Source: Sycobia sp. Sy_11
Lineage: Eukaryota > Arthropoda > Insecta > Hymenoptera > Epichrysomallidae
NCBI GenBank assembly: GCA_018907035.1
Contig: JACCIC010000099.1
Location: 1,178,501 to 1,242,500, forward strand
Direction of reading: 5' to 3'
DNA: 64,000 bases
This document shows positions 34,401 to 47,071 of this stretch, piece by piece. The notes below the pieces were generated by a model. That model worked only from the letters and a program-made list of their open reading frames with translations, did no database searches and was not told where the DNA came from. Positions within the stretch are counted from its first letter, which is position 1. Every line of letters begins with the position of its first letter. A program made the translations under genes and the position numbers.

Positions 34401-36630
34401 ATGAAATTTATTATCTCAAAACTGTTTTAAATCATATGACCTCGACGACCAATTAGCGTTGCTATATACGTCTTTCATACTTCCATCGCATTAGAATTCA
34501 TTACATGTGGCGCCGTTCTGATGAAGTCACATGTCCTTAAGACTAATATATTGAATTTTTGATTCAATAATTCGGTCTTCATGTGGTCATAGTACTCGGG
34601 TTTGACAGAGATGATCTCTTCTACTTTTTTATGAAGAACAAAGACCCTGTTATATACCAATAGACCACCATTTGTGTTTCGCCCTTATATATGGTGATTG
34701 TAAGTGTTTACGTAATCACCAAACTGGAGAAAAAAATTCGATCAATGAAAAAACTGCGATGCGTAAATTCATAAGTTACACACTGACAACGTAGCACACT
34801 CATTATGTGTGTGTTCGACGGATTCATTGATTACCACCCTGTAATTTTTTAACCAATTGAACTTTATATGAATGTAGATGTACGGTGGTACGCAAAAATT
34901 CGCGACTATGCTGTGTTTAATAAATCAAATTATTAAGTATACTTTAGAATCTATTAATTTCAGCCTTCTCTCACACTGGAAACAGGATTACCAATATTTT
35001 TCTGGAACACAGATTACAGTTGTATACATGGATTACACACGAACGATGAATTCAGCTAGCTAAATTTTTGCAATAAATCACGAATTATAGAATCGATTGG
35101 ATAATTATGGCGGCTAAAACCTGATCTTAATGCACATGTTAATCAGTTTTCCTGAATTTAAGTAGAACTTATTTACGATTATAATAAGATTGAACATAGT
35201 TTAAATGATTTATTGTAAAATGGCAAAGAATTGGTTAGTATTAACAAATCAAATAGTATCAACAAATCAAAAATCGTATATATGCGTATTTTTGACAGAG
35301 AATATAAATTTTAATTTCTTGCATATAATGTAAGTAGAAAATTTTCAATCTTTAATGTTTAAAGCAAAATTTTTAAATTCGTTTTTGTCTTTAATGATTC
35401 AAAGCTCATCAATAATAAGGGTGATATTTGACTCATGAAAATCTAATAAAATATTTTCTGTTATTCAAAATGAATATACTTTATAATCACTAATTTACGG
35501 CCGCTTGAAGATGATTTACAATTTATTTTAAATAATTACTTTAAATACCTGAAAATTTATAATGGTTTAGAAATTGTTTTTGATTGATAGATTTATACAT
35601 TAATTATGTAAATCAAATTTTTTTTCATTTGTTTATTAATGTATGTATTCCTTGAAATTATGTAAGTAATGATATATATAGTAAGCTCACCTTTAGCACC
35701 GCAATATCATTTAAAATATTATTCATTTCGTATCCTGCAATATGAATTTCATCCACGTCTATATCGATACCGGTTGGGACCAATACATCAATAGTGCCCG
35801 CAGTAACTGAAAAGGATTTGTTATCTAAATCGCCGGAATAATCGAAAAAACAATGAGCAGCAGACACTATAAAATCTTCAGCAATAATACCCCCACCACA
35901 GATTGTTGTACGAAAATCAGAGAAATTAGCCTTAGCTTGTACAGCAACTTGGTATTGAAAAGTAAATTCGTGTGCGTAATAACCACCAATAATATATTCT
36001 GTATTTAGTACTGAAATTAAAGCGGAAAGAAAAAGTTTCCTATATTAGTCATTACATAAATGATAATATTTGTATCGATTATTACATGAAAAATCTATAG
36101 AATGTTTGTTCTATGAGGTATTTCATCCGGTAAGGTACTCAAAAAACTTCAATACGAAATTATAGGTATTTCCAAGCCTGTTTGAATGATATTAGTCTGA
36201 AATTTGTCAGTATTTTAATTTTTCAATAAATCAAACTACTAAAAGCAAAGTTCAACGTTAGCATTGATGTACTCAGTAAAAAATAAAATTTTAAGAATAA
36301 CCGAATGGCAATCTATTGCTTATTGGTTGCTCGTGTTATTAAGACCCAAAGAAGACCCAATTATTTTGAAGGATTGAAATTTGATATTACTGAATGAATG
36401 AATATTTAAAAAAAAAAACGTTAATTCAATTAATTTCCTTTATATTATACTTCGTATATGAAGATTCCAAAAATTACTGAATATATCGGTATTTTTCCAA
36501 ATAAGTCCGATGAATCTATCGAAATCTGAAAGGTCAATACAGAAATAAATTGTATAATGCACTTACCACAGTCAATTGAGCGAATAATATAAATGATAAA
36601 AAAAGACAAAAATATGTTATAAAAAGTCAT
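28231..36630 (-). CDS. secreted S1 serine protease B (catalytic triad retained)
   Basis: Exons 36630-36567, 36010-35691, 28948-28634 and 28431-28231 splice in phases 1, 0, 0 to 900 nt (299 residues plus stop). A signal peptide (MTFYNIFLSFFIIYIIRS) precedes the mature N-terminus IIGGYY at residue 28. His74 (SAAHC), Asp123 (NDIAVLK) and Ser236 (GDSGS) form a complete triad, though the second Gly after Ser is Ser here. Residue 189 corresponds to Gly. The usual SWG 214-216 segment reads SSN, so the pocket differs from typical chymotrypsin. It is about 78% identical to C over the first 60 residues of exon 4. The residue before IIGG is Tyr, so activation by a trypsin-like enzyme is not expected. 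Intron 2 is 6.7 kb and holds a LINE. Likely an extracellular endopeptidase; substrate unknown. Confidence 0.88.
28634..28948 (-). CDS. gene B exon 3
   Basis: Acceptor ATTTCAG before 28948, donor GTGAGT at 28633. Encodes LTLPMEIENFSD, VVSGFG, the ICG cysteine and ends WGICS. Confidence 0.88.
28985..29035 (+). repeat. dispersed short repeat related to the Penelope-like 3' region
   Basis: ATTCTACGGGGATAA followed by a GAACAGTTTGAATG block, similar to 8577-8625. Confidence 0.4.
31395..32352 (+). mobile_element. 958-bp LTR-like insertion nested in the LINE
   Basis: Flanked on both sides by ATTTAC (31389-31394 and 32353-32358), a 6-bp target-site duplication. Removing the insert and one duplicate restores the LINE reading ILKNTQKTVNVSEFVDN. 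It begins TGTAGCCGCC, has no ORF, is GC-richer than its surroundings and ends GCGGGGAAT. Most likely a solo LTR, although its end is not the standard CA. Confidence 0.65.
33200..33470. other. GC-richer block inside the LINE region, unrecognised
   Basis: Lies between the endonuclease and reverse transcriptase parts of the LINE. An 80-codon plus-strand frame (33224-33466) is open but matches nothing recognised. Possibly another nested insertion. Confidence 0.3.
34000..35640. other. intron 2 of gene B, upstream part, nothing recognised
   Basis: AT-rich sequence between the LINE start and exon 2. Small open frames (34475-34660 -, 34878-35063 +) have no recognised features. Confidence 0.4.
35691..36010 (-). 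CDS. gene B exon 2 (IIGG, His, Asp)
   Basis: Acceptor TTTCAG before 36010, donor GTGAGC at 35690. Encodes IIGGYYAHEF, CGGGII, SAAHC and LNDIAVLK. It is two codons shorter than in A and C. Confidence 0.88.
36567..36630 (-). CDS. gene B exon 1 (signal peptide)
   Basis: ATG at 36630, donor GTAAGT at 36566. A TATAAATA box lies about 30 nt upstream of the ATG. A Cys (DC) stands just before the splice, as in gene C. Confidence 0.85.
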
Positions 36631-36708
36631 TGTTATTTTTAATGTTATGTTTATATTTATAGTTTTTGTATTTCCCTAAAATAATAATTTATTTAAACAA
36701 CAAATAAA

Positions 36709-36712
<4 letters not shown>

Positions 36713-36754
<42 letters not shown>
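36713..36754. repeat. (TA)n microsatellite
   Basis: About 80 nt upstream of the gene B start codon. Confidence 0.95.
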
Positions 36755-36759
<5 letters not shown>

Positions 36760-38042
36760 TCTTATTAAACAAAGAATATTTCACTATTTAAAGGATTTGA
36801 TCTCTCCTAAGAATTATGTATAATAGCATATCTACAAATTTTATCTGTTTATATATAGATTTCATTATTGATTTCTCAAATATATAACATATTTGCATTT
36901 ATCTTTCATTTAAAAAATGTCAGTATATTTTACCAACAGATTGGATAATAAAAAATAACTTGTAAATTATTTCATATAGTTGCATTTTCTGAATTCTATA
37001 TTATTTAATTTTATACGGTAAAAATGATTTAGCAAATCTTATCATATTTTCTAGAAATATGGAGACAAATTAAAGCGTGTATAATAATATAAATAACTTC
37101 ATGTTTTTAAAAAAGATGTACCAATGATATTGCTAAACCAATTTGTCGATAATATAAGTATAATACTAATGTTTATTGCTTAAGTTGGATATTAACATAA
37201 TATAGTTTATATATTTTATGATGCTTCAAATAATACATCTTATAATTCGAAACTATTAAGCAAGTTAATTTAATGATATATGAAAGTAATTCTTATACAA
37301 AATACTATTACATATAAATATATAATACAATCTATTATTAGACAAATTTATTACCATTAATTTATGAAATCTAAAATAAAATTAATAACAAAGATAATAA
37401 TTGAAAGGAAAAGAGAACAAATATTTTCTAAAAAATTTATAGTAAATATATTTCATGAATTTAGATTGGTGAAATTTTAAAAATGATACATATAGAAAAA
37501 TAGATATACTTTTCTAATATAAAAATTAAGTTTTCTAGATTTTCGTATAGATTGTGAAAAAGATATTTTTATAATATAAAAAAAGTTTTTTTATTTAAAC
37601 TATTTATAAATAGATAAATTATATAATGGAATATTGTCAGTAGCCACAATATTATTACTAATATTCACTGTTATATTACTACTTATAATATGCAAGAACA
37701 ATAATTTATCTTCCTCTGCGTAATAAGTGAGTAGGTGTTTTATATATATGATTTAACAGGTTATTACTTAAAACTATTCAAAATCTACTACTGCAAGTAG
37801 TTCACGCCGTAAACATTGTTATAGAAGTATGCCTAATACTTCTGATTACTGTACTGTGTCATTGAACTACTATCAAAAGAATCATTTTAAAAAATTATCT
37901 GTTGTGACTGATTACTGGTTTAAATCATTTTAAAAAGTTGTCTAAATAGAAAGAAATTGATCTACAATACAACTATATCAACATGGAAAATTAGAAATGT
38001 GAGCATCCAGTAATCAAACATTGATTCTAGTATTCTAATAAC

Positions 38043-38045
<3 letters not shown>

Positions 38046-38093
<48 letters not shown>
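38046..38093. repeat. (TA)n microsatellite
   Basis: Uninterrupted TA units. A near-duplicated block of about 80 bp (TAAATTGATATAAACGG-like) flanks it at 38095-38180 and 38225-38310. Confidence 0.9.
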
Positions 38094-38094
<1 letters not shown>

Positions 38095-39649
38095 CTGTAA
38101 ATTGATATATAAACGGATGATATCCTTATAAATTGACGAGGAAACTGTAATTCTATTATTTTTAGAGAGTAGCAAATAATAACCCGTACAATATAAATAG
38201 CTAATAGTAATCCATACATATATAAATAGCTGTAAATTGTCATATAAGCAGATTTGATGCTTATAAAACGAAAAGGAAACTGTATATGTAATTATATTAT
38301 TTTTATAGAGTAGTACGTGAACATCAAATATATTCGTTCGAAAGAGCAGTGCTATCCATTTACAATTAGAAAGATTTGTAAAACCGCTATCGTAAGGTCT
38401 AACTTTTGATTGATTGTTTTATTTTTATTAGATAAGAATGAAATAAATAAATATGGAAATTTATCTTTCTAAACTGCTACATACTTTAATGTTATATTAC
38501 ATCTTTATTCTAATATAACTAGCCTGATGAGCAACCAAGGTCAACCTGACACACGAACCGATTCATTGATATTTTTACGTTAAATATCTGCAGCTACCAA
38601 TATAAAATTATAATAAATATCGGGATTGAAACTAAATAATTGAAATGTATTTTTCCATGCTTTATATGTTTCAAATATTTTATTTTCAAGTCTATCTTGA
38701 CATAACATAAATATCGGGTGACAAACGCTGGTAGTATTTATTATAGTTGAAAAATCAAAATATTACGAAAGCTAATGAATTATACGTACAAAGTAGAAAT
38801 AAATCATAAACACAAATTGAATTCTAAATTTTTTGGATTTATCATTATATTTCTTTTAAGATTTTTATTACATCGCAAGAATTGGTTTTTTCTGTTACTA
38901 TACTTTTTTTTGTAATCTTCAAATCGTTGAGCAGTCAACCGTAGCTACTATTTTTATTTCTAAATAGTATTTTTATATATTTTTTAAATTTAATATGTAA
39001 TATACTATTACACATCGAATAGAATTATTTAAAAAATATTTTCAAACTCAATTCTAATACTCTAGTCTGACATTTTATTTAAAGTGAAAGAAAATGACGG
39101 AATGAACTTATATGAATCAAAGATGTAAGCTATATTTACATATAGGTACACCTGTGTTTTTTATTACAGGATAATGCTCGACATATTATCAATGTGTATT
39201 GACTTATAGTACGCGTTTTGTAATGCAAGAAAATTCCATTGTGATAACGGTGATAATACTTCTAATGAAATAGATCAGCTTCTCTCTGGTGCCAAATGGT
39301 CCACTGATGTCATCAAGGAGCGGAACAGAGATTTCACTTTAGGATTATACTCCACGCTAACAACAAAAAAATCATTGTAACATATGTATGCGCCGCGCTC
39401 GGTACGTTTTTGCGAAATTTAATCTGCGGAAACAAGCTTGGATATAAGTAAATAAGAAAACAAATCTAAAATAAGAAAAACTATATTGAATTTTCGAAAG
39501 CTGGAGCGATGTGAATCTCACAAAATTTCAGTAGTAACTAAGGTATATACATAGTATCCGATCGCACGGCGGTCCCTTCTCAACATGTTCGTCACAGACG
39601 TACTGCTGCAACAAAAATCTGTTGTAAGAAAAGGCAAATTTTACAATCT

Positions 39650-39652
<3 letters not shown>

Positions 39653-39700
<48 letters not shown>

Positions 39701-39703
39701 ATA

Positions 39704-39743
<40 letters not shown>
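39653..39743. repeat. two (TA)n tracts separated by GTAATAAGA
   Basis: 39653-39697 and 39706-39743. Confidence 0.93.
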
Positions 39744-39745
<2 letters not shown>

Positions 39746-39788
39746 AGAAAAGCCTATATATACAAATATATATATAGGCTTTTCTTGA
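39743..39788. repeat. perfect 20-bp-stem hairpin
   Basis: TCAAGAAAAGCCTATATATA, a 6-nt spacer (CAAATA), then the exact reverse complement. It lies at the boundary between TA repeats and a GC-rich segment (39800-40010). Could be a transposon end or a secondary-structure-induced rearrangement. Confidence 0.85.
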
Positions 39789-39799
39789 CGTACATTTTT

Positions 39800-40010
39800 T
39801 TCAAGTAAGTCCGCGGCCGGCGCAACGACTAATTGCGGGGCATCCCCTCGCAGTATGCCCCTCCGTTAGCCGGGCGGAGCGCAAAACAAAAAACACGTGT
39901 TGGTTGTCGCACGGTTCTCAGAGTCTATCATCATTCTTTCACTCATGCATACACACAGTATATAACAGAGAAAATATGCGCTCCCACATGCGCATCAGTG
40001 AAGCCTATAT
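39800..40010. other. GC-rich segment next to the hairpin
   Basis: Sharp change to GC-rich sequence (CCGCGGCCGGCGC near 39811). A 68-codon plus frame (39833-40039) is not recognised. Confidence 0.35.
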
Positions 40011-40289
40011 ATTCTATACGAAGCATAGTTTTAATATAATATTTTTTACATAAATATCTTCAAATTATAATTTATTTATTAGTGTATTGTTGCATTTGTA
40101 TTGTTACAATCGTACAACATAAATACACATGATAAAAAATACTCCAGTAAATTCTCTTTTTCCACCGTACACCGTACATTATGAACGTTACGCAGTAAGA
40201 AAATACCGGCATACAAACAGTTAATAATTGGTCACATTATCCGCTGCATTATCTTCGTATATATAATTTTTTCCCCACCTGGTATAAAG

Positions 40290-40445
40290 TGTGGATTTGC
40301 ACTCGTGGCATGTTTTAACCAGAATCAGCAATTATAAACGAGTAGCTGTCTTTTGTTTTCTCTTCTTGTAATGTCTAGGTCATCGCCCACTTTCCGCTCG
40401 TCGAGAGAAAGTAAAATACGTGTTTTACATGTAGTGTTTTAAAAA
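40290..40445 (-). pseudogene. degraded relative of the 1364-1564 terminal-exon-like sequence
   Basis: On the minus strand, CCTAGACATTACAAGAAGAG, AAAACAAAAG and a downstream AACATGCC block align with the 1364-1564 exon candidate. The homology continues into the upstream intron-like part (GTATTTTACT). Stops and the loss of the acceptor AG context make it non-coding. Confidence 0.4.
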
Positions 40446-41613
40446 TAGTATATACTTCATGATTGGTGTAGAACTTGATTATTTATAATTGAATATCGCA
40501 TTTCTGCAAATTCTACTGTGAATACGTACAAAAGAATATCCGCCTTTTAATTGTGCCTCAGGTTCGATAATTAGGCACATGCAACCTTTCCACGCAGACC
40601 ATAGGTAGGGCAGCTTCTTGGTATTGTTCTTGCAATTTAGGATATTCGCGGTTAATTATATGTATTAAAGTTCTTTACATATGACGAACCTTTGATTTGA
40701 TAAACTTGTCGATCAAGGCAGACCACGTCATCATCGTCGACATTCGAAGATTCAAAATCAGAAACGAAGGGCAACAATGTTAAACGTAAAGTAAAACAGC
40801 AACCAAAGAGTTCAGAAATAGTATTAAAAGATTTTATGGGTTCTTAGTAATCATATTTTCTCAAAAATTTTCGCCCTGTACTCGAGACTTATAATGCCTT
40901 AGAAGGTTGTGTTTTTCATGTTCAGTATTACTTATACGAGTATTATTTTTATTCAAAATAATCAAGCCGTCTTTATCCGATAAACAATGTGATTCGATTT
41001 GAAAATATATTAAACTCTAAATGTGCGATTAGAGCCATCTTTATTCTCGACCATGCAGTATATGTTCTTGCAGAAATAATCAGATAAATTTTCATTAAAT
41101 TAATAAAACATTACTTTGATACTATCATGATCTAATTAAATCTTTATTTTATTGTAAGTAAAACATTTTTTATTGATATGATATTTAATTCAATCTAAAA
41201 TATTTTATTAGCTAAAAAAATATTCTATTAAGTCAGTTAAATTTTCTTAGAATGGCTAACATCATATTTAGGTATCATGCAAAAAATTCCCGTTTGAGTG
41301 ATATTCATTTGAAGCAAACAAATGCTTCGTTCAAACAAATATTTTATTCAATCAATTCTATTTTCTTTGAATAAGTAAAATACACTTTTCATACTACTAT
41401 GATTTAGTACAATATCTTATTTCTTTATATATTACATTTCTTTATTTTGATAAAATATTATTTTAATTAAATTAAAGATTATTGAATCAAGCATGTGATA
41501 CTTAATAGCAAATTTTGTATGTTATTATATTTTTCGATATTTTCTATCTCTTGGGGTTAAGATAAAAGATGTAAATAAATACAAATCTTAAAATAATCTA
41601 TTTTTGTATAATA
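40446..41613. other. AT-rich sequence downstream of gene C
   Basis: No gene recognised. Confidence 0.45.
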
Positions 41614-41619
41614 TTTATT
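41614..41619 (-). promoter_or_regulatory. AATAAA poly(A) signal for gene C
   Basis: Canonical hexamer on the minus strand, about 115 nt past the gene C stop codon. Confidence 0.6.
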
Positions 41620-41734
41620 GTTTAATATGAACACTTGCAAAAAATAGATTGCTTTGTACACAACTTATACAATTAAATACCCCCTCCATCAACTATTCCC
41701 ATTATACACACGTGTATAAATTATATAATTCTAA

Positions 41735-41938
41735 TTATAATGGTGGTATATATATTGGATTTTTATAGATTCGCGCATAATGTCTTGGAGATCCCATTAA
41801 AGAGCCTTGAATAAAGTGCACATATGGAGATACTTTGGTGTATACACAACCTTTAGTAGTATCGTCACAATCAATAGGATTATAACTTGCAATTCCAACA
41901 AGCGTATTACCAATAACAAGTGGATTTCCACGATCGCC
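41735..41938 (-). CDS. gene C exon 4 (GDRGN, C-terminus)
   Basis: Acceptor TTTTTCAG before 41938. Opens GDRGNPLVIGN, carries DCDD and GCVYTK, ends YIPPL then TAA at 41737-41735. This exon falls outside the long open frames because it has no internal start. Confidence 0.9.
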   Translation of the reverse strand, partial: GDRGNPLVIGNTLVGIASYNPIDCDDTTKGCVYTKVSPYVHFIQGSLMGSPRHYARIYKNPIYIPPL

Positions 41939-42851
41939 CTGAAAAACAGTAATTTAAGTTCACTGTACAAATAAACTACTAATCTTTTATATTAAATTAC
42001 GCATTTTCTATTTAATTTTTTTATCAACGACGTAATTACGTGATTCTATACAAAATGGACCCTATCCATTTTATACAAAATAATTGATCACACTTGTAAT
42101 AAACCAAGCAATAATAATCCTACACAGAGTATTCGAAGCTAAAATTTCAGATTTTTTTATATTTCATTTCATTTATTTGGGTGATTGCGACAAGGTGTTC
42201 CGCCTCGTACGAGTACCGAGTTTCTGGCACGCGAATTGATCGGGTAAACACAGCCGGACGAGGTGGCTTGCACGATTCCACCTATAGTCGAGCATAATTA
42301 ACACGCGTGGTACAAATTTACAAGCACTCTGGTGGAGCGTGAAGCGGAGCTGGTAGTTCGCGGTTTATACCCTGGCCTATAGCTGTGCAGATCTCTCCCG
42401 GGTGCAGTCCGACGTCAATTACCAATGGGATCACATCGGGCGGTAGGCACACGACAGTGCTTACAACTACGCGTGGATAACCATACCGGTCAGCAAAGGA
42501 AGATAAGACTCATGCGTGTTCCAGCTTTTGATATTGCCGCGCGACTGCTTGCGATTTCGAAAAATAGTTAGCGTGTTTCATGATCTTCGGATGGTCGCCT
42601 GCTTGCTGCACCAAGCGGCAGACATCGCATTGCATAATATAATACTAATACAACATCATCAATAATTTCAGAAATGTGTATAGTTGTGTCATTTTATTTG
42701 CATATAACAACAACACAAATTCAATAGATATGATTTTTAGAACAATATAGAAATATTTAAAATAATTATGCATGTGCAGTGAAAATTATTCTTCAATTTA
42801 TCAACTTAATCCAATTATCTATTAAAAAATTTTATTTACAATAATTTAGTA

Positions 42852-42906
<55 letters not shown>

Positions 42907-45900
42907 ATTATTATTAACTGAACCTTTTTGAAAAATGAAATAAATAATAAGTCAATTCTTAATCCTAGATATCGTATTCTACCTCGAATAGACGTTATGT
43001 TCAAGTGTCAGATATCAAGTATTGGAAGTCTGAAAAACGATTAACGATTTGTTAACTGCCAGTAGAGTAGAAAATATATAGTATCATTTAATATAGTATT
43101 TAATTCACAATAAAAGGAACGAAGATCTATTTCAATGAAAAGAGATACGGCACCAATTTTTTTCTTATATTTAATACAAATTATACTCCAGGTAGAACTG
43201 AGTGGTTAAACCGTCATTGTATAGTCCTCTTGTAAGGGATATTTTTTCACTTAAAACTGAAAGAATATATTACGAATTTTGTTACGAACAGAATCCGAAT
43301 TAGATGTAAGAATTTATATTTAAACTAGGAAATACCTTTTTATAGTTTTTACAATTTAAACTTAAACTTATTGAAATTTCTTTGTCGTTATATTTAATTT
43401 ATAGGTTTAGATTATTATAGGTTATATCACACTAAAGGATCTCTAATCATATATTTGATTTATAGTTCGTCAATTTATATCCGTAAATAGTTTAAGCAAA
43501 TAGCGTAGGACATAAGATATAGTTTTAAATTTTAAGATTTGTAATTTCTAGAATTGTTTAGTCTTTTGTAATATATAATGCGTAATAGTTTTTAAGAAGT
43601 TTCGGATAATTTTACGTTCGCATTATATGGTAATAGGTTTAATATTACTTAATGTAAGTCTATAGCGATAGATTTTATGTCAAGAAGTGTTTTGTGTTGA
43701 ATTTAAACAAATGATATAATTAAGAGTAAAAATAATATGATATTTGTAGATTAGTTTTTAAGAAGTAAATCTATAGGCGAACTCCTCGGACAAAAGGGCG
43801 TAATATGAAACTCGTTAAAACTGCTTGTAGTATATATGCAAGTACTTACGAGATAACGAATGAATTTTGAATAAAATTCTCGACGGAAGATTTGTAAGAG
43901 TATTAACTGATTTACATTTTGAAATTAAATTAAATTAAAAATTAATTAACTGTTGAAGTAGAGATCGCGAGCAAACCTTCGTTAAAGGCCACAAAATTGT
44001 ATGCGACTAAGATATACACTTGATCCGTACCATGACGGGTAAGACCGAAGGTTTTTCTGAAAACTGGCGTTTATATGATTTATGAATAAGGTAGTCAAAT
44101 ACTGGCTAGAGGAAAATCTTGAGGATTTACGAAAGAGGTTTAATTGGTTATGCTTTCATAAAAAGCAGTTGATTCGTGCTGTGACTGAAAATTCGGAAAT
44201 TTTCTTTTGGAAAATCTACTCTACAGATTCACAAATAAGGTGACTGTATTTTAGATTGAAGAAAATCTCGCGAATTTTGAAAGAAGTGTGAACGGTCTCG
44301 GATTACCACCTCGAGTTTTCCGGCTGTCCGGTTGCGCGAAGTGTTTAGGCTGCGATCAACGATTGAGGCATATCGCCCGAAATTTGCCCGCCATATGAGC
44401 AACTGCGAGTAGATATAAGGGGCTGCATGAGCGCGCGAACATTCATTCGTATCTTGTTTATATAGTAAGGTGACTGTCGTTTTATATATTTCTGCTTAAA
44501 TTCATATATAAAATTCATATATTCTATAATTAATATAAACTTTGTGTACTTTTATTACTTTTATAAACCTCCCATTAGTAGTATAGTATAGATTTATTCT
44601 TATTAATTATCAGATGAGAATATGATTTTGTAATAATTTTGTAATAATTTTATACAAATTTTTCTTATGAATAAGGTAACATAAAAACGATGGATCATAT
44701 CCCTTATTTCTATCTTTACATATTGTGAATAGAATTTGTTAATGAGCAAAAGAACTTAATGAGACTATAGAAAACATATAGTTTCATAATAATAGTAGAA
44801 ATTAATTCTTACAGTTGCTTTCGTTATTAAGTATTAGAAAAATTTTAGAATTGAAGAAATTTGAAACAAGTATAAATATTTTTATAATGTTATCTAGGTT
44901 AATAGCAGACAGTATAATGTCGATTTATTTACAGGTAAATAAATATATAGTATATCATTTTGAAAATACAAATAAATAAAGGTACAGTAACGGTATAATT
45001 TATTAAAAATCATAGTACTTAATAATGCTTCTGATACTTAAAGTGACTTTCTGAAAAAATTTTTAAATATTACGTGAAAATTTTTATGCTATTCCATAAG
45101 TAAAAGAAGAATCTTAAAATAAATTACACTGGCTGTTAAATAATAATAAAAAAATCATATAAAACATAGCATTTATCAAATTATTGCTCGGATTAATTAG
45201 GATTAAAAAGTTTATAGTTAAAAAAAACTAGAGGTATATCCTACTTTATCACATTATCGAAATTTAGACACTCTTAATTCAAGATTATTACATAATATTG
45301 GTAAATGTAAGTGCATAATAATTTAGAAGTAGTTGAAATATTAAAAGCGTTCAATAATAGGAAAAATATAACTAATAATATGATTAATTTGGATGTTTTA
45401 TATTTATTACAAATATCCTAAATATCGAACGCCCTTAATTTACTTTTTCATTATTAGAAATACTCGTATTTTCACGCATTTTCATTGCGCCCAATATGTA
45501 ATAGTATCATGTTTATATTTAGCTAGTCAAAACACATAAAAATACATCTTTTCGTTTATTATACAAAAGTACATTATATGTTAAAATACATGGAAATTCA
45601 TTGTTACCTTTGATTTTTATTTTTTGGGATACTATTTTCTAAAGTCTATCAAAAAATTTTTTTTGATCACTGAGTGAGTGACATAAAGTAAGTTTCACGA
45701 ATTTGGGCTCTTGTAAACTTGATTTTTATTTCTTATCACTTCAACATGTTCTAGTAGTTCAAAAAATTTTTATTTTGTAAATCTGGTTGAAAATTTTTAA
45801 GCTCCCTTTTATAATCTTGAAACATAATGTAGCGGTCTGCCTCTTTTCCGTTAGATGGTGCGACGAGGTCGGATTCTGCCGCGGCCCCACGTACTCTCTG

Positions 45901-46668
45901 TCTCTTTCCCCTCTCTCACCCTTTCTCTTTAGTTATCTTGCTCTCTCTCTCTCTTTCTTTTTCTCTCTCTGGTCGAACTAGGTCTATCTGTGTTTCTTTA
46001 CAGGTTACGCATAAGCCGACCCACACAAATATGTAACGATAGAGCAAATATTATGGCTAGTTAACTCCATTGTGAACTATAGCATATAAAGCAAAACGAA
46101 TACAATATATAAAAAAGTTTCCTCAGGATTTTTTCTATATTTAGCAACGAATAAAAAGCATCAGGTTTGGAAACCAAGTGAATTTTCTCAAGTGAAGTCG
46201 ATATAGATTCGATACTTTTATCTGCTTTTGCGAATCATCAACACTGGCCTTGACCATTCACTGTAGTTGATGGCTCGTTGACTCCGGTAGCTGGAGACTT
46301 TCTAGAGTGATCATCTTGCATTTTCTTATACAGATCGTATATTGTTTCCAATGAAGCCACATTAATTACATGCTCAGTCTACAGCGTCGAATTCAGCGTT
46401 ACGTCTCTCTGGGGTAAGATTTAGTCAAACATTTTGTTCGACATAACTTGTTCTTGCCGTTAGATGACTGTGAGTCCCATTGGCGCTAATTGCGTCCACT
46501 CGTAAACGAGATCAAACTCATCTTTTTCAGATCCATTCCCCCTCATCCCAATGCAACGGTGCCAACCGTCGTATCTGGTAAACGGTAACTGCGGCAACCT
46601 TCAGTCTGTAATTTATTTATCTGTAATTCGATCCACTAATATGATACGCTTTTTTACTAATAATTTTA

Positions 46669-46744
<76 letters not shown>

Positions 46745-47021
46745 TATATGGAACTTTATAAACATTCTTATACTTGTTTCAAATATCTTCTTTTGCAATT
46801 TCTTTGATAATTCTAATATACATATAAAAAACGAACATGGGAAAATAAAAAGCTATTTCATAATAATTTTTTTACATCAAATAATAAGCTTGAGCTATTC
46901 TTTCTTAAACTATGAATTTTTTCTTCAAATCAGCGCTGAACTAAGAATTCGTATACCATTTTGCTTGAAAAATATTTCCAAAATAGTATGTGCTTTTTCG
47001 TATTCAACATACAATAATTGA

Positions 47022-47071
<50 letters not shown>

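Larger units (their letters stand above)
36631..39740. other. intergenic AT-rich sequence upstream of gene B
   Basis: TA microsatellites at 36713-36754, 38046-38093, 39653-39698 and 39706-39743. No gene recognised. Confidence 0.5.
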
